Source: Mycobacterium heidelbergense (lineage in GTDB: Bacteria > Actinomycetota > Actinomycetes > Mycobacteriales > Mycobacteriaceae). From it: a stretch of DNA of 64,000 bases. Shown here one piece after another: positions 43,360-52,697 of this stretch. Location: assembly GCF_010730745.1 (NCBI RefSeq), contig NZ_AP022615.1, forward strand, positions 2,790,001-2,854,000. Reading direction: 5' to 3'. The notes under the pieces are model-generated. The model was not told the DNA's origin. It made no database searches and worked only from the letters and a program-made list of their open reading frames with translations. The position numbers were made by a program, and so were the translations under genes. Position 1 is the stretch's first letter; each line of letters begins with the position of its first letter.

Positions 43360-45081
43360 TTACCCCAGCACGGGAATCAGCAGCCGCGACGACGAGCGAA
43401 CCGTGTTCAGGCTGCTGGTGCCGACGCCGGCATGCCGGAAGTTCATGATCGCCGGCGTCGACGGGTCCTGGTCGTCGCTGGTCAGCACCAGTCGAATGCG
43501 GTGTCCGGCCTTGAACCGTCGGGCGTTGGGCACCAACGGAATTCGGTACGCGACGTCCTCGCCCAGCGGTACCGCCTGCGGGTTGCGGCACGGCAGGACC
43601 GGCGCGCCCGGACGGCTGGCCGCCTCGTCGACCTCACGCAGGCTGGCACGCAACCAGCCCGCGGTCACATCGGTCGCGTCGCCGTCCGGCGCGACGTCCT
43701 GCAGCGTCGTCATCCAGGCGGTATCGATCGCCGTCGCCGAGGCGACGAGGCGCAGCTCGACGTCACCCACCACGTCCAGGTCCTCGGTCAGCGGTTCGGT
43801 GGTCCAGGACAGCGTCGACGGCGGGTCGATCGCGCTGGGCCTGGCGCGTCCCAGGCCCGCGCCCAAGACCATGAATTCGCGGACGCCCGGCTCGCCCTGG
43901 TCCTCGCTCAACGTGCCGTCGGCGCGCAGGGCGAGTTCACGATGCCGCGCGTCGGGCGGCGGCCAGGAGTCCGCGGTGCGCCACTCGTCGGCACCGGGCA
44001 GGTAATACCGGATCGGCGGCCCGTCGGTGATCCCGGTGTCGCGGCCCTTCAACCAGTGGTCGTACCAGGCCAGCGCCTCCGTGTGCATGCTTTCCCAGGG
44101 CCACGTCAGGCCGAACTTGCCGAGCATGCCCATCCGCACACATGCGTTGTCCGCCAGGCCTTTCCACGCGGCAAAGGTCGAGGGAAGGTGCAACGGCACG
44201 TTCTCCCAGTCGCAGCCCAGATACACCGGGATGTCGATCTCCTTCAGCAGTGGCAACAGATTTCGCTCCTCCCACCACTCATCGCGGGTGGGGTGCTTCA
44301 CCGCGGCCTCCTGCCACAACTCGTCCCACGGGTGCGGGTTGTGCGGCAGTTTGAGTAGTTGGCGCAGCATGGTCACCGCCGCCTCTCCGTTGGCGGTCTC
44401 GAACTTCTTGTGTACGCGTGGCGTTTTCAGCACGCGGCGGGCCAGCGCGACGGGCTTGCTGCGCCACAGCTTGTCGCTGCGTTCGGAGGTCAGGCCCATC
44501 ATCGCGAGGAACGGCGTCACGAAGGACGAACTCAACAGCCCATGGTGGTTGGCGCCCTCGTACAGGTCCGCCGTCACGGCGAGCGGGAAGATCGCCCTGA
44601 GGTGTGGTGGCCGTTCCACGGCCGCCTCGAGTTGGGTCATCGCGAAGTAGCTGATGCCGATCATGCCGACGTTTCCGTCGCACCACGGTTGGGCCGCGAC
44701 CCACTCGACGAGGTCGTAGACGTCCCGGCGTTCCTGGGCGTCGAAGAAACTGAAGGTGCCGCCGGAGCCGCAGGTGCCCCGCAAATTGGCGATGAGGTGC
44801 ACATAGCCGCGCGGCACCCAGAAGTCCGTCACCCCGGCCTCGATGAATCCGGCCGGGGCGCCGAGGTCCTGCATCTGCCGCGGGTACGGCGAGGCGGCGA
44901 GCAGCGCGGGGAAGCGGCCATCCGAATCGGGCCGATGGACGTCGGCCAAGAGGGTTGTGCCGTCACGCATGGCGATCGCGGTGTTGATGTCACGGCGCGA
45001 CGCGTACCGCGGCTCGCTGAGGTTTCGGTATTGCCGTCCGGTGGTCTGCGGGCCGTTGAGCCGTTTCGTGGATCCAAACAT
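43360..45081 (-). CDS. CocE/NonD family hydrolase
   Basis: Hydrolase of 573 residues of the X-Pro dipeptidyl-peptidase/cocaine esterase family. The N-terminal alpha/beta domain has the nucleophile motif GISYFAM (GxSYxG-like), and the C-terminal half is the jelly-roll domain of the family. It would cleave an ester or amide; the substrate is unknown. The divergent TetR gene 62 bp away shares a 20-bp palindrome with it, so its expression is probably induced by a ligand of that regulator. Confidence 0.9.
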   Translation of the reverse strand: MFGSTKRLNGPQTTGRQYRNLSEPRYASRRDINTAIAMRDGTTLLADVHRPDSDGRFPALLAASPYPRQMQDLGAPAGFIEAGVTDFWVPRGYVHLIANLRGTCGSGGTFSFFDAQERRDVYDLVEWVAAQPWCDGNVGMIGISYFAMTQLEAAVERPPHLRAIFPLAVTADLYEGANHHGLLSSSFVTPFLAMMGLTSERSDKLWRSKPVALARRVLKTPRVHKKFETANGEAAVTMLRQLLKLPHNPHPWDELWQEAAVKHPTRDEWWEERNLLPLLKEIDIPVYLGCDWENVPLHLPSTFAAWKGLADNACVRMGMLGKFGLTWPWESMHTEALAWYDHWLKGRDTGITDGPPIRYYLPGADEWRTADSWPPPDARHRELALRADGTLSEDQGEPGVREFMVLGAGLGRARPSAIDPPSTLSWTTEPLTEDLDVVGDVELRLVASATAIDTAWMTTLQDVAPDGDATDVTAGWLRASLREVDEAASRPGAPVLPCRNPQAVPLGEDVAYRIPLVPNARRFKAGHRIRLVLTSDDQDPSTPAIMNFRHAGVGTSSLNTVRSSSRLLIPVLG

Positions 45082-45093
45082 AGTCTCACGCTA

Positions 45094-45113
45094 CGTTGAA
45101 ACTAGTTTCAACG
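45094..45113. promoter_or_regulatory. Perfect 20-bp palindrome, TetR operator
   Basis: CGTTGAAACTAGTTTCAACG reads the same on both strands. It lies 12 bp upstream of the CocE-type gene start and 30 bp upstream of the TetR start, so it should control both divergent promoters. Confidence 0.85.
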
Positions 45114-45143
45114 CAAGATGAAATTTCACGGTAGGGTGAGGCG

Positions 45144-45743
45144 GTGGCCAAGCGATCGATCACCCCCGGCCCGCGCGACGAGCGGGGCGTGCTGGCGGCG
45201 CGCATCCTGGCCGCGGCCCGTGGCGAATTCGCCGAACACGGTTGGGCCGGAACGGCAATCAGGGCCATCGCCCGCGCCGCGGACGTCGACCCCGCGCTGA
45301 TCTACCACTACTTCGGCTCCAAGGAGGGCCTGCTCGATGCCGCCACCACGCCGCCGCGGAAGTGGCTGGACTCGGTCGCCGAGACGTGGGCGACGCCCAG
45401 GGCGGAGTTGGGTAGGCAACTGATCCGCAACGTGCTGGAGGTCTGGATGGACGAGGACGTCGGTCCGGCCCTGCGCGCGGTGGTGCTGACCGCCGCCCAT
45501 GAAGACAGCACCCGGGAAAAGCTTCGGCTGATCGTGGAACGCGGTCTGATCGGTGGATCGACCCTCGGCGACGACGAGGACGAGCGGTTGCGTCGCAGTG
45601 GGCTGATCGCCAGCCAGCTCATCGGCTTCGCGTTGTTGCGCTACGTCTGGAAGATCGAGCCGATCGCGTCGATGCCCGACGACGAGGTGGTGGCGGCGAT
45701 GGCCCCCAATCTGCAGCGCTACGTCGACGGCGACCTCTCCTAG
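45144..45743 (+). CDS. TetR family regulator, divergent to CocE hydrolase
   Basis: Repressor of 199 residues starting at GTG. HTH region IRAIARAADVDPALIYHYFGSKEGL is typical TetR. The C-terminal domain (TetR_C, with LIASQLIGFALLRYVWKIEP) is of a type frequent in mycobacteria. Likely represses itself and the divergent hydrolase through the palindrome at 45094. Confidence 0.9.
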   Translation: MAKRSITPGPRDERGVLAARILAAARGEFAEHGWAGTAIRAIARAADVDPALIYHYFGSKEGLLDAATTPPRKWLDSVAETWATPRAELGRQLIRNVLEVWMDEDVGPALRAVVLTAAHEDSTREKLRLIVERGLIGGSTLGDDEDERLRRSGLIASQLIGFALLRYVWKIEPIASMPDDEVVAAMAPNLQRYVDGDLS

Positions 45744-45790
45744 GGCGCGGCACGGTGCGGTTGATCGGGAGGAACCGCGACAATGACCAG

Positions 45791-46492
45791 ATGTCTCGTG
45801 TGCGGTGGGCCGGGTCCCTCGTGATCGCCCTCGGGCTCCTCGCGGCTTCCGGGGCGGCAACCGGCAACGCCGGCCCCGACGTCCCGCCCGTCAGCGACGC
45901 GGCCCGCGCGGCCGGATTCGTCGACGTTCGTAGTGTCGTACCCGACGCCCTCATCGACCTGCGGTACGCGACGACGAACAACTTCACCGGCACGCAGTTG
46001 TACCCGTCCGACGCCCGATGCTTGGTGCACCAATCGATGGCCCCGGGGCTGGCCGCGGCGGCGACGGCACTGCGCCCCCAGGGCCACGTGCTGGTGTTCT
46101 GGGACTGCTACCGGCCCCACGACGTTCAGGTCCGGATGTTCAACGTGGTCCCGAACCCGGCGTGGGTGGCCCGCCCGGGTCCGTATGCCCACAGCCACGA
46201 ATCCGGGCGTTCGGTCGACGTGACGTTCACCAGCGCGCAACAGCAGTGCCCGCCCGAGCGGCGGGCGAACGGGCTGTGCCTGGCCGACATGGGCACCGAC
46301 TTCGACGATTTCTCTTCGCGCGCAACGGCATTCGCAACCCAGGGCGTCAGCGTCGACGCCCAGGCGAACCGGGCCCGCCTACGGGACGCCATGAAATACG
46401 GCGGGCTGGCCCCCTACTCCGGGGAATGGTGGCATTTCGACGGTCCCGGTGCGGCCGTCGACCGCCCGATCCTCGACGTCCCGGTCGACTAG
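45791..46492 (+). CDS. D-Ala-D-Ala dipeptidase, VanX/LpqR-like
   Basis: Zinc dipeptidase of 233 residues. A signal-like hydrophobic N-terminus (about 6-26) is followed by the VanX/DdpX catalytic domain with SHESGRSVDV (His and Asp zinc ligands, SxHxxGxAxD-type) and EWWHFD (catalytic Glu and third ligand). It corresponds to LpqR (Rv0838), but no lipobox cysteine is present after the signal, so it would be secreted rather than lipid-anchored. The ATG at 45791 is preferred over an upstream start at 45755. Confidence 0.85.
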   Translation: MSRVRWAGSLVIALGLLAASGAATGNAGPDVPPVSDAARAAGFVDVRSVVPDALIDLRYATTNNFTGTQLYPSDARCLVHQSMAPGLAAAATALRPQGHVLVFWDCYRPHDVQVRMFNVVPNPAWVARPGPYAHSHESGRSVDVTFTSAQQQCPPERRANGLCLADMGTDFDDFSSRATAFATQGVSVDAQANRARLRDAMKYGGLAPYSGEWWHFDGPGAAVDRPILDVPVD

Positions 46493-46653
46493 AGGCGTCA
46501 CGCATATCGAGACAGATATTTCGGACGGATGGCTGTCGATACCGCACGGGGAAGTCCTCTGCCGGGCCTAGGTTCAGCCCGTAAAACCGCTGTTTGGGCA
46601 GGCCAGCCCCATGGTATTGGCATTCTCTTTTTTTGCAAGTACGTTATTCATCG

Positions 46654-48243
46654 ATGGATAACGCCGGTCAGACTCCGTCGGGCATCCCGCTGCGGCCCGT
46701 GTATGGGCCGGCGGACGTAACCGCCGAACCGCCGCCTCCCGGGGAATTTCCCTTCACCCGGGGCAACTTCGCGTCGGGTTATCGGGGCAAGCTGTGGACG
46801 TTGCGGCAGTACTCCGGCTTCGGTACCGCCGAGGAATCCAATCGCCGCTATCGATACCTGCTGGACCAAGGGGGGACGGGGCTCTCGGTGGCGCTCGACC
46901 TGCCGACCCAGTGCGGATACGACTCCGACGACCCCGAGTTCGGCGAGGAGGTCGGCCGCGTGGGCGTGGCGGTGGACACCCTGGCCGACGCCGAGATCCT
47001 ATTCGACGGCATCCCGTTGGACAAGATCAGCACCAGCATGACGATCAACGGAACGGCGGCGATCCTGCTCGCGTTCTACGTCGCGGCCGCCGAGCGCAAG
47101 GGGATCCCGCGCGCCAAGCTCACCGGGACCATCCAGAACGACATCCTCAAGGAGTACGCCTCGCGCGGGACCTGGATTTGGCCGCCGGAGCCGTCACTGC
47201 GCCTGATCGCCGACACCATCGAGTTCTGCGCGGCGGAGGTCCCGAGGTTTAACGCGATCTCGGTGGCGGGGGCGCACTTCCGCGACGCCGGGGCCAACGC
47301 GGTGCAGGAAATGGCGTTCACCCTGGCCGACGGCGTCACCTATTGCGACACCGTGGTGCAACGGGGCCGGATGACGATCGACCAGTTCGCGCCGCAGGTC
47401 TCGTTCTTCTTCTACACCCACGGCGACTTCTTCGAGGAGATCGCCAAATACCGTGCGGGACGGCGCCGGTGGGCGACGATCGTGCGGGAGCGCTACGGGG
47501 CCCCGGACAAGTCGGTGACGGACAGGGCGTCGATGTTCCGCTTCGGCTGCGTGTGTGGCGGAGCGTCTTTGTATGCGCCGCAAGCACATAACAACGTGGT
47601 GCGGGTCGCCTACGAGGCGATGGCGGCGGTCTTGGGCGGCGTGCAGTCGATGTTCACCGCGGCCTGGGACGAACCGTTCGCGCTGCCCACCGAGGAGTCC
47701 ACCACGCTGGCGCTGCGCACCCAGCAGATCCTGGCCTACGAAACCGGGGTGGCCAGCGTCGCCGACCCGCTGGGCGGCTCCTACTTCGTCGAGGCGCTCA
47801 CCGACGCCACCGAAGCCCGCATCATCGAGATCATGGACGACCTCGAGCGGCACGGCGGCATGGTCAGCGCGATCGAGGACGGCTATCTGCAGGGCCTGAT
47901 CGCCGACGAAGCCTTCCGGACGCATCACGACATCGAGGCGGGCACCCGCCCGGTCGTGGGGGTCAACCGATTCGTGTCCGAGGAGCCGGAACCCGATGTC
48001 GTGACCTACGAGCTCGACGCCGAGGGCCGCGACCTGCAACTCAAACGCCTCTCCAGCGTGCGGGCCGAAAGGGATTCGGCCGCGGTGCAATCCACACTCG
48101 CCGAGCTGTCGCGCGCCGCCGAGGGAACCGACAACCTGATGCACAAGCTGATCGACTGCGCCAACGCCTACTGCACGCTGGGTGAAATGGTCGCGGCCCT
48201 CAAAGCGGTGTGGGGCGAATTCCGGCAACCGGTGGTGTTCTAA
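46654..48243 (+). CDS. Coenzyme B12-dependent acyl-CoA mutase, catalytic subunit
   Basis: Protein of 529 residues, the TIM-barrel part of the methylmalonyl-CoA mutase family without a fused B12 domain. TLRQYSGFGTAEESN and GTIQNDILKEY are family signatures. Tyr53 and Arg171 (EYASRGTWIWPP) align with Tyr89 and Arg207 of P. shermanii MCM, which hold the substrate carboxylate; isobutyryl- and 2-hydroxyisobutyryl-CoA mutases have other residues there. So a carboxylated acyl-CoA (methyl-, ethylmalonyl- or larger) is favoured. The small B12 subunit follows with no gap. ATG 46654 is chosen by the conserved RPVYGP start region. Confidence 0.9.
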   Translation: MDNAGQTPSGIPLRPVYGPADVTAEPPPPGEFPFTRGNFASGYRGKLWTLRQYSGFGTAEESNRRYRYLLDQGGTGLSVALDLPTQCGYDSDDPEFGEEVGRVGVAVDTLADAEILFDGIPLDKISTSMTINGTAAILLAFYVAAAERKGIPRAKLTGTIQNDILKEYASRGTWIWPPEPSLRLIADTIEFCAAEVPRFNAISVAGAHFRDAGANAVQEMAFTLADGVTYCDTVVQRGRMTIDQFAPQVSFFFYTHGDFFEEIAKYRAGRRRWATIVRERYGAPDKSVTDRASMFRFGCVCGGASLYAPQAHNNVVRVAYEAMAAVLGGVQSMFTAAWDEPFALPTEESTTLALRTQQILAYETGVASVADPLGGSYFVEALTDATEARIIEIMDDLERHGGMVSAIEDGYLQGLIADEAFRTHHDIEAGTRPVVGVNRFVSEEPEPDVVTYELDAEGRDLQLKRLSSVRAERDSAAVQSTLAELSRAAEGTDNLMHKLIDCANAYCTLGEMVAALKAVWGEFRQPVVF

Positions 48244-48669
48244 ATGGCCGTGCGGATTCTCGTTGCCAAGCCCGGCCTTGACGGGCACGACAGAGGCGCC
48301 AAGATCGTCGCCCGCACCTTGCGCGACGCCGGCTTCGAGGTGATCTACACCGGCATCCGGCAGCGCATCGAGGACATCGCCTCGATCGCCGTCCAGGAAG
48401 ACGTCGCCGTGGTGGGCCTGAGCATCCTGTCCGGTGCTCACCTGGCGCTCACCGCGCGGACCGTCGAAGCGTTGCGCGCCGCGGACGCCGCCGACATCGC
48501 CGTCGTCGTCGGTGGCACGATCCCGCACGCCGACGTGCCCAAGCTGCTCGCCGCCGGCGCCGCCGCGGTCTTTCCCACGGGGACACCGCTCGACGTACTC
48601 GTGCGCGATATCCGCGCCTTGACCGGAACCCCCGAACCCGTTGTGGAGGAACAGTGCGCGTCGGAGTGA
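48244..48669 (+). CDS. Cobalamin-binding subunit of acyl-CoA mutase
   Basis: B12-binding domain protein of 141 residues. DGHDRG at 13-18 gives the DxHxxG motif (His15 as lower cobalt ligand), and SGAHL and GGTIP are the other B12-loop motifs. It begins directly after the stop of the catalytic subunit (TAAATG), so they should be made in equal amounts and form the holoenzyme. Its 3' end overlaps the LLM oxidoreductase start. Confidence 0.93.
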   Translation: MAVRILVAKPGLDGHDRGAKIVARTLRDAGFEVIYTGIRQRIEDIASIAVQEDVAVVGLSILSGAHLALTARTVEALRAADAADIAVVVGGTIPHADVPKLLAAGAAAVFPTGTPLDVLVRDIRALTGTPEPVVEEQCASE

Positions 48670-49610
48670 TGATCGGCGCCGAGCGTGGCGATATGGCCCG
48701 CAAGGTGAACAAGCTGGCGTCCGATATCGAGTGGGCCGAGTCTGCGGGTCTGGACACCGCGTGGATGCCGCAGGTGCCCGACGACTTCGACTGCCTGACC
48801 ATGGTGACGCTGATGGCCGCGCACAGCTCGCGTATCGAGTTGGGCACCGCGGTGGTGCCGCTGCAGGCCCAGCACCCGATTGCCCTTGCCCGCCAAGCGC
48901 TCTCGACGCATGCGGTGGCCGGCGGGCGGTTGGTTCTGGGCGTCGGACCGTCGCACCACTGGATCATCCGGGACATGCTCGGCTTGCCGTATGAGAAGCC
49001 GGCCGCCTACACCCGCGACTATCTGCAGGTGCTCAACGCCGCCATCGCGGGTCCGGGACCCGTTGACGTCGAGAATGCTTCGTTCACCGTGCACAATCCG
49101 ACCGCGCTCGGGGCCGATACCCCGATGCCGGTGCTGGTCGCCGCGCTGGGTCCGGTGATGCTGCAGCTCGCCGGTGAACTCGCCGACGGCACCGTGTTGT
49201 GGATGGCCGACGAGCGCGCGATCGGCGATCACATCGCGCCCAAGATCACCAAAGCCGCCGCGGATGCCGGGCGCCCCGCGCCGCGGATCGTCGCGGGCAT
49301 CCCGGTATGCCTGTGTGCCCCTTCGCAAGTCGACGAAGCCAAGGAGCGGGCCAACCGTGTCCTGGGCGAGGCCGAAGTGTCGCCCAACTACCAGCGCCTG
49401 CTCGAACGCGGCGATGCCCGCGATGTCGGCGACCTGTGTGCGGCCGGTGACTCGGAACAGATCCTGGCCCGCATGCGTCGCTTCGCCGACGCCGGCGTGA
49501 CCGATCTGTCGGTGCGGCTGCTGCCGATCGGTGACAACCGGGACGAGCTGGTCGCCTCCAAACGCCGAACCCGCGAGATGATCGCGGCGCTCGCAACGGA
49601 GTTGCGGTGA
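48654..49610 (+). CDS. LLM-class, probable F420-dependent oxidoreductase
   Basis: Luciferase-like protein of 318 residues starting at GTG (VRVGVMIGAERGDMARKV). The pattern of a (beta-alpha)8 barrel with VLGVGPSHHWIIRDMLGLPY and ADGTVLWMADERAIGDHIAP is that of mycobacterial F420-dependent enzymes. It overlaps the B12 subunit by 16 bp and its stop overlaps the CoA transferase start by 4 bp, so it belongs to one operon. It could reduce or dehydrogenate the CoA-bound substrate. F420 use is inferred. Confidence 0.85.
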   Translation: MRVGVMIGAERGDMARKVNKLASDIEWAESAGLDTAWMPQVPDDFDCLTMVTLMAAHSSRIELGTAVVPLQAQHPIALARQALSTHAVAGGRLVLGVGPSHHWIIRDMLGLPYEKPAAYTRDYLQVLNAAIAGPGPVDVENASFTVHNPTALGADTPMPVLVAALGPVMLQLAGELADGTVLWMADERAIGDHIAPKITKAAADAGRPAPRIVAGIPVCLCAPSQVDEAKERANRVLGEAEVSPNYQRLLERGDARDVGDLCAAGDSEQILARMRRFADAGVTDLSVRLLPIGDNRDELVASKRRTREMIAALATELR

Positions 49611-50674
49611 CTCAAGAAACGAGCGGGGGAGACCCCGGGCCACTGGCGGGAATTCGTATCCTCGAGGTCGGCACCATGCTGGCAGGTCCCTATGCCACCA
49701 TGCTGCTCGCCGACCTCGGCGCCGAGGTCACCAAGATCGAACCCGCCGGCGGTGAGATCTCGCGCGGGGTCGGGCCCAGCTACTTCGCCAGCCTCAACCG
49801 CAACAAGCTCAGCCTCTGCCTGGACCTGAATTCCGATGCGGGACAGCACCGTTTGGGCGAGTTGGTCGCGGAGTCGCACGCGCTGTTGGTGAACCTGAAG
49901 TCGTCGGCCATCCGACGGCTGGGACTCACCTACGAGCAGCTGCGGCGGTTCAACGAGCGGATCGTCTGCGTGGCGATCACCGGCTTCGGGCTGCACGGCG
50001 GCGACGATCCGGCCTTCGACTACGTGGTCCAGGCGTCTACCGGTATCGCCGCGCTGACCGGCGATCCGGAGGGCCCGCCGACGCTGCCCGGCTATTCCTC
50101 GGCGGACAACTCCACGGGAATGTGTGCGGCGCTGGGACTTCTGGCCAAGATCATCTCCGGCTCCGGCGGGCAAGTGGATGTGTCGCTGCGCGACGTCATG
50201 CTGTCGCAGCTCAACTACCACGCGTCCGCCTATCTCAACAACGGCGTCGAGCCGCAGCGCCGGCACAACGGTGCGCACTCGTATTACGTTCCGGCCCAGC
50301 TTTTTCCGACGGCGGACGGTCACCTGGCGCTGTTCATCACCCACGACGGGTTCTGGAAATCGTTTGCCGCCGAGGCGGGCATCGGTGGTTTCGAGACGAT
50401 GACCGAGCGGGTGGCCCGCCGCGACGAGGTCCTGGGCGTCGTCACCGCGGTGCTCGCGACCGATACCGCCGCCGGCTGGGAGCGGCGACTGCGTCCGCTC
50501 GGGGTACCGGCGGCCGCCGTTCGGACGCTGCCCGAGGCACTCGACGCGGCTCCCGAAGCCGTTGTGATGGCAGGGGATTTCCGCCTCGTCGGCAGCCCGA
50601 TCCAGATCTCGGGGTATCTGCCCGACTACCGGCCGCCACCGAGGCTATGCCCGTCCCCTAACCGGGACCGGTGA
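49607..50674 (+). CDS. CaiB/BaiF family CoA transferase
   Basis: Type III CoA transferase of 355 residues (slightly short). GIRILEVGTMLAGPYATMLLADLGAEV is the N-terminal signature, and AFDYVVQASTGIAALTGD supplies the expected catalytic Asp in the FDYVVQA region. It would transfer CoA between carboxylic acids, for example to start degradation without ATP. It ends 17 bp inside the convergent LysR gene. Confidence 0.88.
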   Translation: MTQETSGGDPGPLAGIRILEVGTMLAGPYATMLLADLGAEVTKIEPAGGEISRGVGPSYFASLNRNKLSLCLDLNSDAGQHRLGELVAESHALLVNLKSSAIRRLGLTYEQLRRFNERIVCVAITGFGLHGGDDPAFDYVVQASTGIAALTGDPEGPPTLPGYSSADNSTGMCAALGLLAKIISGSGGQVDVSLRDVMLSQLNYHASAYLNNGVEPQRRHNGAHSYYVPAQLFPTADGHLALFITHDGFWKSFAAEAGIGGFETMTERVARRDEVLGVVTAVLATDTAAGWERRLRPLGVPAAAVRTLPEALDAAPEAVVMAGDFRLVGSPIQISGYLPDYRPPPRLCPSPNRDR

Positions 50675-51557
50675 GGTGGGCTTCGGCGAGTTTGCGAAAC
50701 GCGGCCACTAGACGGCTGCGGTCCCCGGAGCGGCTCGCCAGCACGACATGGCTGGGCTCGACGCCCTCCAACGGGACCGTGGTGATATCCGGCCGCAGGC
50801 TATTGCCGTGAAAGCCGGCCGTGACGGCGACCGCCTGCCCCGAGGCAATGAGCTCGAACTTGTCCTCGAGCGCTTCGATGAACGGGCCATCGGGCGCGCG
50901 GCGCCCACCGGGGCGAGGATCGATGCGCCAGAAGGCACTCCAGGCCGGATCGGAGTGCCGGACCCGCGGCATGGGCTCGTCGGCGATGTCGTCCAGGGTC
51001 ACCGATTCCCTGCCCGCCAGGCGGTGATCGATCGGGACCGCCAGCACCCGAGGCTCGTCGTAGAGAACCGTCACGTGCAACTGGTCGGTGGGGAACGGCA
51101 GCCGCGTCACGACCGCATCCACCCGGTGGTCGAGCAGCGCGTTACGCGCTTGGTCCCAGTCCAAGTGCGTGACTTGCACGTCGGCGTCCGGGTTTTCGCG
51201 GCGCAACTCGCGCACGGCCGGCGTGATGATCATGCCCGTCGTGTAGCCGATGATGATGCGGCTGGGCTGGGCGGCCGCCCGGGCCTGCGCCATCGCCTGG
51301 GCGGCGGAGCGCAGCAGCGCCTTGGCCCGAGGCAGAAACACCTCGCCGGCGTCCGTAAGCCGGGTGCCCTGCGGCGTGCGATCCAACAACCGGGCGCCTA
51401 GCTGTTGCTCCAGCCGGCGAATCTGCCGGCTCAACGACGGCTGCGCGACGCGTAGGGCGGCGGCCGCCCTGCCGAAGTGCCGGTGCTCGGCCACGACGAC
51501 GAAGTACCCGACCAGCCGAAGATCGAGGTCCACCACCGGTGATGCCGAGCCCGTCAT
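50658..51557 (-). CDS. LysR family transcriptional regulator
   Basis: Regulator of 299 residues with an N-terminal winged HTH (FGRAAAALRVAQPSLSRQIRRLEQQLGARL region) and periplasmic-binding-like effector domain. Divergent to the SDR gene at 51722, with a LysR-type T-N11-A site between, so that gene is its likely target. The gene lies in the middle of the acyl-CoA cluster but on the other strand. Confidence 0.92.
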   Translation of the reverse strand: MTGSASPVVDLDLRLVGYFVVVAEHRHFGRAAAALRVAQPSLSRQIRRLEQQLGARLLDRTPQGTRLTDAGEVFLPRAKALLRSAAQAMAQARAAAQPSRIIIGYTTGMIITPAVRELRRENPDADVQVTHLDWDQARNALLDHRVDAVVTRLPFPTDQLHVTVLYDEPRVLAVPIDHRLAGRESVTLDDIADEPMPRVRHSDPAWSAFWRIDPRPGGRRAPDGPFIEALEDKFELIASGQAVAVTAGFHGNSLRPDITTVPLEGVEPSHVVLASRSGDRSRLVAAFRKLAEAHLTGPG

Positions 51558-51618
51558 GCGTCAAGTGTAGCCGCGGTGGTCGAGGCGGTGCCGCCAATGA
51601 GCGTCATCCATCTGCTGT

Positions 51619-51635
51619 GATGCCTGAATTGCATC
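51619..51635. promoter_or_regulatory. Candidate LysR box
   Basis: GATGC (51619-51623), 7-bp spacer, GCATC (51631-51635): a perfect inverted repeat that contains a T-N11-A core. It is 62 bp upstream of the LysR gene and 87 bp upstream of the SDR gene. Confidence 0.5.
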
Positions 51636-51721
51636 GCGCCATCCGAAATGGGACTTGGACACGCGCCGCGAGCCGTCCTTGACTTGAAGGCGTCCACGAA
51701 CGGGGACAGAAGGGATCTTCC

Positions 51722-52615
51722 ATGCACGTCTTTGTCACCGGCGCGACCGGGCACATCGGTTCCGCCGTCGTCACCGAACTCCTCGAAGCCGGGCACCGGG
51801 TCACCGGCCTGGCCCGCTCGGACGAGGGCGTGGCCGCGCTGACCGCGGCCGGAGCCGCGGCGCGCCGCGGCGACCTCGACGACCTCGACGGCTTGCGGGA
51901 TGCCGCCGCGGCGTCCGACGGAGTCATTCACCTCGCCTTCAAACACGACTTCAACGACTACGCGGGCGCCGCCGAGACGGATCTGCGCGCCGTGGAGGCC
52001 ATGGGGGAGGCGCTCGTCGGTTCCGATCGGCCCTTTGTCATCACCTCGGGAACGCTGCTCCTCGCGCTTATGGGGCAGGGCGGCGTCGGGACCGAACACG
52101 ACGCGCTGGCGGCCGGACCGCGGATCGACTCGGAGAACGCGGCGATCACGCTGGCCGAGCGCGGGGTGCGGTCGTCGGTCATCCGGCTCTCACCGTTGGT
52201 GCACAGCAACCTGGATCACCACGGCTTCGCCCACCACCTCATCGGGACCGCCCGCGACACCGGCGTGTCGGCCTACATCGGCGACGGCTCCAATCGCTGG
52301 CCGGCCATCCACACGCTCGATGCCGCGCACATGTACCGACTGGCTCTCGAAAAGGCCCCCGCGGGAACGCGATTGCATGGCGTTGCCGACGAGGGCGTGC
52401 CGTTCCGTGACATCGCCGCCGTCATCGCCCGCCATCTCGACGTGCTGCCGGTCAGCATTCCAGCCGAAGAAGCCGGCCACTTCGGCTTCCTTGCCCTTTT
52501 CGCCTCGCTGGACAATCCGACCTCGAACGCCCTGACGCAGAAGGTGCTTGACTGGCAGCCCGAACGGCCCGGGCTGATCGAGGACCTCGACGAAGGCCAC
52601 TACTTTGGCGAGTGA
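51722..52615 (+). CDS. NAD-dependent epimerase/dehydratase-like SDR
   Basis: Extended or atypical SDR of 297 residues. MHVFVTGATGHIGSAVV is the Rossmann motif. The active-site Ser/Tyr region reads VITSGTLLL without a clear YxxxK, so it belongs to the atypical SDR group. Probably an oxidoreductase for an unknown small molecule, controlled by the divergent LysR protein. Confidence 0.85.
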   Translation: MHVFVTGATGHIGSAVVTELLEAGHRVTGLARSDEGVAALTAAGAAARRGDLDDLDGLRDAAAASDGVIHLAFKHDFNDYAGAAETDLRAVEAMGEALVGSDRPFVITSGTLLLALMGQGGVGTEHDALAAGPRIDSENAAITLAERGVRSSVIRLSPLVHSNLDHHGFAHHLIGTARDTGVSAYIGDGSNRWPAIHTLDAAHMYRLALEKAPAGTRLHGVADEGVPFRDIAAVIARHLDVLPVSIPAEEAGHFGFLALFASLDNPTSNALTQKVLDWQPERPGLIEDLDEGHYFGE

Positions 52616-52697
52616 GTGCGGTTGTCGCCCAAGGCAATCCCGCGTGCATCGTCGGTGCCCTAGCCGTTGGATGCAACGGCAACGGATCGGGGACCCA

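Noticed and set aside
47194..49643. Two long minus-strand frames (444 and 401 residues) antisense to the mutase, B12 subunit and LLM genes
   Set aside because: Their translations are Gly/Arg/His-rich mirror products of high-GC coding sequence and show no domain; the plus-strand genes are unambiguous.
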